Source: DASVEE01 sp036399695
GTDB taxonomy: Bacteria > Acidobacteriota > Thermoanaerobaculia > Gp7-AA8
Reading direction: 5' to 3'
Length of the DNA stretch: 5,013 bases
NCBI GenBank assembly: GCA_036399695.1
Contig: DASWMP010000361.1
Location: forward strand, 1 to 5,013
The notes beneath the pieces were generated by a model. It made no database searches. It was not told where the DNA came from and worked only from the letters and a program-made list of their open reading frames with translations. Positions 1-5,013 of the stretch are shown here, in pieces (position 1 is the first letter of the stretch; each line of letters begins with the position of its first letter). The position numbers were made by a program, and so were the translations under genes.

Positions 1-1
1 A

Positions 2-664
2 CGTCGGGTCCTGCGTGGTCATGTCGATCACCGAGCCATACGCCGTCACCCGGCCGCTCCCTGACGTCACCTTCACCGTCACCCGCGCGTTATAAACGCC
101 GTCGCCGAGGCCGAAGCTGGCCAGGGAGAACTGGTAGAACTCGTTCGCCCTCAGGTTCAGCGTCACCGTCGGGCTGACGCGGGAGCCCGGCACCACCACC
201 GTCACGTCGACCGTGGCGGCGTTGCCGCTCGTCTCGGAGACGCCGATGTTCGTGCGGAAGCGCGCCGACTGCTCGAGCTGCAGCACCTGCAACGCCCGAT
301 CGGTGCGGCCCACCGACTGGGCCGGCGTCACGCCGGGGATGAACTGGCCGTACGTGCCGTTCGACGTCTGGTTGTACGTGCGGGCGGTGGCGATGATGCT
401 CGTGTCCGCAGGCGTCGAGACGACGATCTGGCCGCCGGCCACCGGGTCGGCGATGCCGTAAAGCGTATTGAGGATGTTGTCGAACGCCTTCATCTCGCCG
501 CCGGCGAGCGTCAGCTCGCGCACGATGGCGGCGGTCGGGTTCTGCTGCGGATAATAGGTGAGCGTGGCCGTGGTCGGCGTCGAGTTGCTGTTGTAGAGGC
601 GGACGTCGCTCTGCCAGTTGGCGAGGCCGTTGTTGATGTACGCCATACCAGGCAACGCGTAGCG
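2..664 (-). other. C-terminal module B (second copy, cut by window edge)
   Basis: Residues about 1338-1558. Motifs follow the same order as in module A: SDVRLYN (Asp1357), DNILNTLYG, RTYN at 1432-1435, GTYGQFIP at 1440-1447, FRTNIG at 1473-1478 and GRVTAYGSVID at 1541-1551. Offsets from module A are 244, 237, 237, 233 and 234 residues, so the copies are collinear with few indels. At most a few residues of the module seem to be missing at the left edge. Confidence 0.7.
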
Positions 665-3600
665 CTTCGCCAGGCTGGCGCCGGCGACGACAGGCGTCAC
701 GAGCAGCGGATCGTTGGTCTTGTTGTCGACGAGCGAGGCATACGCCGTGACGCGGCCGCCGGCCGAGACCACCTCGACTTCGACGCGGCCGTCGGTCAGC
801 GTCACGCCATTCGCGGCGAGGACCGGCAGTTGGACATGGCCGAACGCCGGCACGGTCTGGGAGACCTGCGTGAGCTGCTGCCCGAGGGCGTTGAAGATGC
901 GGATCAGGAGGTTCGCCTCGGTGCCGGAGCCTTCCACGAAGCCGAAGTTCGTCCGGTAATCGCCCGACTGCGCGATCTGCTGCAGCGAGAGGAGCGCCTG
1001 CGCGCCGGTCGACGTGCGGCCGACGAACTGCGCGTACGGGATCGCCGGAATCCACTGGCCGAACGTGCCGGCCGGGGTGACGTTGTACGTGCGGCTCGAG
1101 GCGACGGTCGAAAGCTCGGTCGTCGTCGACACGGTCGTATTGAGCGGCCGGATCTCCAGCGCCCCGGTGCCCGCCGTGACGCCGAAGACGCTGGCCAGGA
1201 TGTCGTCGAGGGCGACGGTGTTACCCGGCTCGATCTCGATCGTCGTGGTGCTGCCGACCGTGCGCCCATCCGAGTTCGACGGCGTGAAGTTGAGCTGGTA
1301 GCGGCGGATCTGCGACGCGAGGTTCGTGATGCGCACGTCCGACTCGAACTGCGAGCTGTTCGCGCCCGCCGCGTGAGCCACCGCGGGGATGATCAGCGCG
1401 TCGGGCGGCGGCGTGTTCTTGCCGGACGGCGTCACCGGCGTGACGAGGCTGATCGAGACCGGCACCGTCGCCGGGCTGTCGTCGGTCGAGATCGGCCCCT
1501 TGGACGAGCCGTACGTGATCTTCACCGTGGCGGTGTTGGTGCCGAGGAGGAGCCGTTCGCGCGTGGCCGTGACGGTGAGTGTGACGCCGTCCGGACCGAG
1601 CGTGCCGGTGGAGGGCGTGACCGTGAAGCCCGGCTTGTCGATGGAGGCGGAGAACGTCACCGGCGGGTTGACGCCCGGCAGTTGGATGGTCTGGACGACG
1701 TCTCCCTCGGTCCCGAGCTCCGCCGTGACGCCGCGGGTGGCATTCTTCGGGTTGATCGTGATCTTCACAACCTCCGAGTAGGGGCCGCGCTCGTCGTTGC
1801 AGGAGCTGATGGCGCGGACGCGGTAATAGAAGGTGACGGGTGCGCCGGTCGCGTCATGGCTGAACGGCGCGATGTTGCCCGTCAGCACTTCGCTCCGGGC
1901 GTTGCTGAAGTCGAAGGTGGACGATTCCTGCAGCTCGAAAAGGTCGGCGTTCGGCACCGGCGTCCAGCGCACGGTGTACGTGCTGCCGGAGACGGCCTGG
2001 CTGATGACGAAGGCGCGCGGCTCTTCGGGCGTGGCGCAGGCGATCGCAGCCACGATCATCAATTCGCTGTCGCTCGACTGCACGGCCGGGCAGTTCGCGG
2101 ACGTCACTTCGACCCACCACCGCACGCGGCCAACCGGCACCTCGGCACGATGGCGCGTCTCGGTGGTCGTGGTCAGCAGCGACGGTGTGAGGCCGTCGAC
2201 TTCGATCCAGAGCCTGTAGCCGGTGGCTCGCGGCACGGCCGTCCAGGCGAATTCGACCGGGGAGGTGACGCGCGCGCCGTTCGGCGGCGTCAGCAGCAGC
2301 GGCCTGCGGATGTCGCAGTTCTCCGGCTCGGCGACGCTGAAGACGAACGGTTCGGCGCGCAGCGGTTCGCAGTTCGCAAAGTAGGTGACGACGGTCCACT
2401 CGTAGAGACCGGCCGGCAGCTTGCGCGCGAGCGTCGTCTCGGCCGTTTCGCCGAGGTTCGTCTCCGGGCCGCTGTTGCGGCGGACGACGAGGGCGTAGCG
2501 GACGGCGCCGGCCACCGGATTCCAGGTGAACGTCACGTCGGGGGCGTGGTCGCTGACGTTGTTGCCCGGGGCGACGAGCGCCGCCGGCGTGGTCGGGCAG
2601 TTCGTGCCGCGCGGAACCGTGAAGGTGGAGCGCACCGATTCGGTGGAGGGGCAGCGCTCGAACACCGCCTGCACGAGCCAGATGATGCGGCCCGGCGGGA
2701 GGACGCGCGTGAGCGTCGTCTCGTCGGTGACGCCGATGAGCTGCGGCTCGCCGTCGTTCAGCGCCGCGAAAACGCGATAGGAGATGGCCTTCGCCACGGC
2801 CGTCCAGGAGAAGGTGACGGGGGAGGTGGCGTTCGCGTTGTTCGCGGGTGTGAGGATCGACGGCTTCTCCTCGGTGCAGGCGTTGGCGTTCCCTTCGACC
2901 GTGAACTCCAGGGTGGCCGAAGCGAGCGGCGGGCAGCCGTCGAAGACCGCCTGCACGTACCAGGCGTAGCGGCCCGGCTCGAAGGCGCGCTGCAGCGACG
3001 TCGCCTGGGTGACGGCGATGTCTTCGAACGGCTGACCGTTCGTCGAGAGCCAGAGACGGTAGCCGCGTGCGTTGGCCACGGCGTTCCAGCGGAAGGTCAC
3101 AGCGCTGCCGGCCGCGCCGCTCGGGCCGATCAGTGTGGGCGCGCTGTTCTGGCCGCAGTTCGCGGCCTGCTGCACGGTCAGGAGACGGCGCTCGGAGACG
3201 ATCGGCGAACAGTCGTCGCCGACCACGGCTTCGACGAACCACTTCGCCGGGCCGCTCGGCAGGTTGATCGTGGCGGTGGTGGCGGTGGTGCGCGCCGCCA
3301 GGGAAGGGGAGCCGTCGCCGGTGGCGATCCAGAGGCGATAGGCGTCGGTGCCGCTCACGGCGGACCAGGTGAAGGTGACGGGGGAGCTGACGGCCGCGCC
3401 GTTGGCCGGCGTCTCGAGCGTGATGCTGCCGCCCGGGCACTCCTTCGTGACCGCGGAGAAGACCGCAACGTTGCTGCGTACGCCCGGGCAGTTCGCGGCG
3501 CGCGCTTCGACCGCCCAGCGGACGGTGCCGGGTGAGACGACGCGGGTGAGAGCCGTATCGGTGGTCTCGCCGACGAAGGCGAGCTCGCCGTTCCCGAAGG

Positions 3601-4675
3601 CGAGATAGAGGCGGTAGCTGGTGGCGTCCTGCACGCCGTTCCAGCGGAAGTCCACCGGCGACGCGATCTTCGTGGCGCCGTTGGCCGGCGAAACCAGCAC
3701 GGGCGCGTTCGGGCACGAAGGGCCTTGGGCTTCGACGATGAACGCGGCCCCTTCGGAAAAGGTCGGTTCGCACGGGCCGGGGAAGATGGTCTTCACGGTC
3801 CAGCCGTACGTGCCCTGCGGGAAGGTGTCGGTGGCGCTGGTGTCGCCGGAGCTGATGTTCCGCACGACGCCGCTGTTGGTGACGACGATGACCTCGTAGC
3901 CGATGGCATTCGGTACGGCGCCCCAGGAGAAGTTGACGACGGCTCCGGGCTGGAACCGCGCCAGCGGCTCAGGCGACAGCAGCGTGGCCCGCTCCTCGGA
4001 ACAGGCCGGCCCGCTGCTCTCGGTGGTGAACGTGAAGCAGGAGGACGGCTGGTTGCAACCGTTCTTCTTGGCGACGACGCGCCACTGGTAGGACTGCCCT
4101 TCCTCGAGCGGCGGCGGGGTGAAGCTCGGCCCGAACGTGGTGGCGATGGGGCCCGTTTGATGGAGGCAGACGCCGGTGCCGGTGCCGAGGTAGATGTCGT
4201 ATTCATCGGCGCCGACGTCGGACCAGGTGAACGTCGGGACGAGCGGAACTTCGCCCTGGTTGTTCGCCGGTGCATTCAGCACGGGGGTCGAGGGGCAGGC
4301 GCCGGCGTGGAACGCCGCGATGGCCGAGGTGCTGTAGCCGAGACCGCAGGCGGCGTAGTTCGTCCGCACGATCCACTCGTACTGCCCGGCGGCCACCGGA
4401 CCGCCGACGCAGCTCGAATCACCCGGACCGGCAGAGCACTGCTGCACGAGCGTGGGATCGCTGTCCGACTTCATCCAGACTTCGAACCCGAGCCAGTTCG
4501 CCGCCGTGGGCGTCGACCAGGTGTACGTGACGGGAGTCCCGACGGGCTGGTTCGGCCCGACGGGGGAGATGGGCTGCGCCCCCTCACTGCCGTTGGGACA
4601 GATAGCGAACGCAGAGCCTGCGGCCAGAAGAATCGCAACGATGACGAACGTCACCCGCTTCAACAGATTGTTCAT
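2..4675 (-). CDS. Large secreted multi-domain protein: ten FN3-like units, a beta-sandwich segment and two RTYN/GTYGQFIP modules (3' end outside window)
   Basis: The frame is open from ATG 4675-4673 to the left edge: 1,558 codons, no stop, C-terminus missing. The start is supported by a GAGGTG Shine-Dalgarno three bases upstream and by a signal peptide immediately after it. Order: signal peptide 1-24; short Cys-containing lead 25-34; ten FN3-like units about 35-978, with core Trp at 53, 151, 251, 345, 437, 530, 624, 718, 811 and 904; Ig/BACON-like segment about 979-1092 ending in a Pro/Thr-rich linker; module A about 1093-1337; module B about 1338 onward. FN3 arrays in bacterial exported proteins usually act as spacers or binding surfaces, so a cell-surface or extracellular adhesive or structural role is inferred. 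I see no catalytic motif, lipobox or transmembrane segment after the signal. Module B ends in a ...VIDMTTQDP-type sequence, which I believe lies close to the C-terminus in related proteins, so the stop may be just outside the window. Specific function is unknown. Confidence 0.93.
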   Translation of the reverse strand, partial: MNNLLKRVTFVIVAILLAAGSAFAICPNGSEGAQPISPVGPNQPVGTPVTYTWSTPTAANWLGFEVWMKSDSDPTLVQQCSAGPGDSSCVGGPVAAGQYEWIVRTNYAACGLGYSTSAIAAFHAGACPSTPVLNAPANNQGEVPLVPTFTWSDVGADEYDIYLGTGTGVCLHQTGPIATTFGPSFTPPPLEEGQSYQWRVVAKKNGCNQPSSCFTFTTESSGPACSEERATLLSPEPLARFQPGAVVNFSWGAVPNAIGYEVIVVTNSGVVRNISSGDTSATDTFPQGTYGWTVKTIFPGPCEPTFSEGAAFIVEAQGPSCPNAPVLVSPANGATKIASPVDFRWNGVQDATSYRLYLAFGNGELAFVGETTDTALTRVVSPGTVRWAVEARAANCPGVRSNVAVFSAVTKECPGGSITLETPANGAAVSSPVTFTWSAVSGTDAYRLWIATGDGSPSLAARTTATTATINLPSGPAKWFVEAVVGDDCSPIVSERRLLTVQQAANCGQNSAPTLIGPSGAAGSAVTFRWNAVANARGYRLWLSTNGQPFEDIAVTQATSLQRAFEPGRYAWYVQAVFDGCPPLASATLEFTVEGNANACTEEKPSILTPANNANATSPVTFSWTAVAKAISYRVFAALNDGEPQLIGVTDETTLTRVLPPGRIIWLVQAVFERCPSTESVRSTFTVPRGTNCPTTPAALVAPGNNVSDHAPDVTFTWNPVAGAVRYALVVRRNSGPETNLGETAETTLARKLPAGLYEWTVVTYFANCEPLRAEPFVFSVAEPENCDIRRPLLLTPPNGARVTSPVEFAWTAVPRATGYRLWIEVDGLTPSLLTTTTETRHRAEVPVGRVRWWVEVTSANCPAVQSSDSELMIVAAIACATPEEPRAFVISQAVSGSTYTVRWTPVPNADLFELQESSTFDFSNARSEVLTGNIAPFSHDATGAPVTFYYRVRAISSCNDERGPYSEVVKITINPKNATRGVTAELGTEGDVVQTIQLPGVNPPVTFSASIDKPGFTVTPSTGTLGPDGVTLTVTATRERLLLGTNTATVKITYGSSKGPISTDDSPATVPVSISLVTPVTPSGKNTPPPDALIIPAVAHAAGANSSQFESDVRITNLASQIRRYQLNFTPSNSDGRTVGSTTTIEIEPGNTVALDDILASVFGVTAGTGALEIRPLNTTVSTTTELSTVASSRTYNVTPAGTFGQWIPAIPYAQFVGRTSTGAQALLSLQQIAQSGDYRTNFGFVEGSGTEANLLIRIFNALGQQLTQVSQTVPAFGHVQLPVLAANGVTLTDGRVEVEVVSAGGRVTAYASLVDNKTNDPLLVTPVVAGASLAKRYALPGMAYINNGLANWQSDVRLYNSNSTPTTATLTYYPQQNPTAAIVRELTLAGGEMKAFDNILNTLYGIADPVAGGQIVVSTPADTSIIATARTYNQTSNGTYGQFIPGVTPAQSVGRTDRALQVLQLEQSARFRTNIGVSETSGNAATVDVTVVVPGSRVSPTVTLNLRANEFYQFSLASFGLGDGVYNARVTVKVTSGSGRVTAYGSVIDMTTQDPT
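665..1399 (-). other. C-terminal module A (first of two ~240-residue RTYN/GTxGQ modules)
   Basis: Residues about 1093-1337. It opens with ALIIPAVAHAAG and SDVRITN (Asp1113), then DDILASVFG, RTYN at 1195-1198, GTFGQWIP at 1203-1210, YRTNFGFVE at 1240-1248 and GRVTAYASLVDN at 1307-1318. The sequence is beta-rich with no cysteine. I recognise this motif set as typical of large exported proteins of Acidobacteriota and similar phyla but know no assigned function. It aligns along its whole length with module B. Confidence 0.7.
1400..1741 (-). other. Ig/BACON-like beta-sandwich segment and Pro-rich linker
   Basis: Residues about 979-1092 lie between the FN3 array and the paired modules. The core, with FTVTPSTGTLGPDGVTLTVTAT-like alternation followed by GTNTATVKITYGSS, has the look of a BACON or related Ig-like sandwich: a Pro-Gly turn, then two long strands rich in Thr and Val. 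It has no cysteine. The end is a linker rich in Pro, Thr and Ser (about 1068-1092, including three consecutive prolines) leading into module A. Domain naming is tentative; a divergent eleventh FN3 unit is less likely because the core Trp is missing. Confidence 0.5.
1742..4573 (-). repeat. Array of ten FN3-like units
   Basis: Approximate units by residue: 35-127, 128-225, 226-321, 322-413, 414-507, 508-600, 601-693, 694-787, 788-880 and 881-978. The shared pattern is L.(T/S)PANGA...SPVTF.W.AV..A..YRLW near the start, a strand ending L....PG.Y.W.V.A, then CP....S....F.V before the next unit. The core Trp recurs at intervals of 98, 100, 94, 92, 93, 94, 94, 93 and 93 residues. Units 4-9 resemble each other most and some similarity persists in DNA: the stretches at 2804-2828 and 3365-3389 are nearly identical. 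Unit 10 is the most canonical FN3 unit, with a Y.VRA strand in place of Y.W.V. Units 1 and 2 are longer and carry extra cysteines. The FN3 call comes from pattern and length; some units might be scored as another Ig-like fold. Confidence 0.85.
4604..4675 (-). other. Sec signal peptide of the large protein
   Basis: Residues 1-24 show a classic three-part signal: a short basic N-region (MNNLLKR), a hydrophobic core (VTFVIVAILLAAG) and an A-F-A motif, with predicted signal peptidase I cleavage after Ala24, giving a mature start of ICPNGSEG. The residue before Cys26 is Ile, so there is no proper lipobox and a lipoprotein is unlikely. This places the protein in the periplasm or outside the cell. 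Confidence 0.9.
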
Positions 4676-4678
4676 GTG

Positions 4679-4684
4679 CACCTC
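4679..4684 (-). promoter_or_regulatory. Shine-Dalgarno sequence GAGGTG
   Basis: On the minus strand GAGGTG is followed by CAC and then the ATG at 4675. It matches six bases of the anti-Shine-Dalgarno complement at workable spacing and supports this start. An in-frame GTG at 4681-4679 overlaps the site itself and has no comparable upstream site. Confidence 0.75.
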
Positions 4685-4699
4685 GGATTGACGAGCAAT

Positions 4700-4716
4700 G
4701 TAAACGATCTGTTTAC
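4700..4716. promoter_or_regulatory. 17-bp dyad GTAAAC-N5-GTTTAC upstream of the gene
   Basis: A perfect 6-bp inverted repeat with a GATCT spacer lies 25-41 bases upstream of the start codon, in an A/T-richer island within G+C-rich DNA. Placement fits an operator for a dimeric regulator or a 5'-leader hairpin just ahead of the ribosome binding site. I could not place a convincing -35/-10 pair around it. Confidence 0.35.
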
Positions 4717-4810
4717 CCAACGTGGTGATTTCCCGCACGTTCGGGGGACGGGGACCGGAGGGTTCGGTTGACCCCTCTCAGGAAAGGGCACTGGTGCGGA
4801 GCGTTGGAGC

Positions 4811-4850
4811 GCCGGCATCTTGCCGGCCGGTCCGCCGGCTTCCAGCCGGC
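4811..4850. repeat. Four GCCGGC words forming two 6-5-6 hairpins
   Basis: GCCGGC occurs at 4811-4816, 4822-4827, 4834-4839 and 4845-4850. The first pair encloses ATCTT and the second encloses TTCCA, giving two similar mini-hairpins 23 bases apart. This looks like a dispersed intergenic (REP-like) element and not coding sequence. No T-tract follows on either strand, so an intrinsic terminator is not supported. Confidence 0.6.
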
Positions 4851-4868
4851 CGCCAAGCCTTCCATGTG

Positions 4869-4890
4869 GGACAGACACTCCTGTCTGTCC
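4869..4890. repeat. Perfect 9-bp hairpin GGACAGACA-CTCC-TGTCTGTCC
   Basis: The 9-base arms are exactly complementary around a 4-base CTCC loop. The hairpin lies directly beside the GCCGGC cluster and probably belongs to the same intergenic repeat. There is no adjoining T-run, so a terminator call is not made. Confidence 0.65.
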
Positions 4891-4963
4891 GGCGCACCCC
4901 AAAGCTCCATTTCCAGAGAAGCGCCTGTCCGGATGCCGAAATCGAATCGAAGCAGTTGGGCGG

Positions 4964-4984
4964 TTGGCAGTTGGCAGTTGGCGG
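4964..4984. repeat. Three tandem TTGGCAG-type heptamers
   Basis: TTGGCAG at 4964-4970 and 4971-4977 is followed by TTGGCGG at 4978-4984, and a related TTGGGCGG precedes them at 4956-4963. The repeat is short and simple, in non-coding DNA. No function can be assigned. Confidence 0.55.
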
Positions 4985-5002
4985 TAGAAAAGGCCCGGGG
5001 GC

Positions 5003-5013
5003 GACAGACAGGA
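5003..5013. repeat. Partial inverted copy of the GACAGACA hairpin at the window edge
   Basis: GACAGACAGGA matches, over 11 bases, the reverse complement of the hairpin at 4869-4890, including the loop bases that give its orientation. The remainder would lie beyond the right edge. Confidence 0.4.

Larger units (their letters stand above)
4676..5013. other. Non-coding region upstream of the large gene
   Basis: This 338-base stretch has no credible gene. Short minus-strand frames here run through the hairpin repeats and encode low-information Gly/Pro/Arg-rich peptides. It holds the ribosome binding site, the 17-bp dyad and the repeat elements listed separately. The promoter of the large gene should lie here, but no clear sigma70-type box pair is visible. 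Confidence 0.6.

Noticed and set aside
90..1055. 321-codon minus-strand open frame
   Set aside because: Out-of-frame shadow of modules A and B. Its product is Arg-rich, whereas the true frame gives two collinear, motif-sharing copies.
830..3535. 901-codon plus-strand open frame
   Set aside because: It lies exactly codon-on-codon opposite the large gene. It is open only because that gene has no TTA or CTA codons and almost no TCA codons; the frame ends where the real gene uses one TCA (Ser). The product is an Arg/Asp/Gly-rich string without domains, it starts at TTG, and no ribosome binding site was evident.
1854..3773. 639-codon minus-strand open frame
   Set aside because: It is a shifted frame inside the large gene. 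Its Arg/His-rich, low-information product shows no signal or domain, while the overlapping frame shows ten recurring FN3-like units.
4690..4740. Sigma70-like promoter such as TTGGGT / TACATT on the minus strand
   Set aside because: The spacing between the boxes is only about 12 bases and both are weak matches, so no promoter was called.
3725..4771. 348-codon plus-strand open frame
   Set aside because: Same codon-opposite register as the 901-codon frame, with Gly/Arg/Asp-rich composition. It covers the signal peptide region of the real gene in antisense.
4869..4890. Intrinsic terminator
   Set aside because: The hairpin is perfect, but no T-run follows it on either strand and no gene clearly ends beside it.
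4672..4902. 76-codon minus-strand frame whose stop overlaps the large gene's ATG (ATGA)
   Set aside because: The ATGA overlap would suggest translational coupling, but the frame starts at TTG, runs through the GCCGGC and GACAGACA hairpins, and gives a repeat-derived peptide without a recognisable domain.

Overview
The window is high in G+C and is filled almost entirely by one very long minus-strand gene. The gene starts at 4675 and is still open at the left edge, giving 1,558 codons with no stop. It encodes a secreted, all-beta, modular protein. In order it has a Sec signal peptide, ten fibronectin type III-like (FN3) units with a period of about 92-100 residues, one further Ig/BACON-like beta-sandwich segment, and two tandem copies of a ~240-residue module with shared motifs (DVR..N, RTYN, GTxGQ(F/W)IP, (F/Y)RTN.G, GRVTAY.S..D). 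No catalytic domain, membrane anchor or sorting signal is visible, but the C-terminus lies outside the window.

The codon bias, the G+C content, the modular FN3 secretome protein and the RTYN/GTYGQFIP module suggest an Acidobacteriota-type genome (for example a Thermoanaerobaculia-like or related soil or metagenomic lineage). This is an impression from the families and was not tested by search.

Layout, right to left (direction of transcription): 4676-5013 is non-coding. It holds short heptamer repeats (4964-4984), a perfect 9-bp hairpin (4869-4890) with an inverted half-copy at the window edge (5003-5013), a cluster of four GCCGGC words forming two hairpins (4811-4850), a 17-bp dyad (4700-4716) close to the start codon, and a good Shine-Dalgarno sequence (4679-4684). 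From 4675 to the left edge there is only the large gene. All other long reading frames in the window are shadows of it. The largest, a 901-codon plus-strand frame, lies exactly codon-on-codon opposite the real gene and stays open because the real gene avoids TTA, CTA and, almost entirely, TCA codons.

There is no second gene, so nothing can be said about an operon. The most distinctive feature is a regular two-cysteine pattern in the FN3 array. It fits one disulfide per unit and stops abruptly, leaving the last ~600 residues without cysteine.
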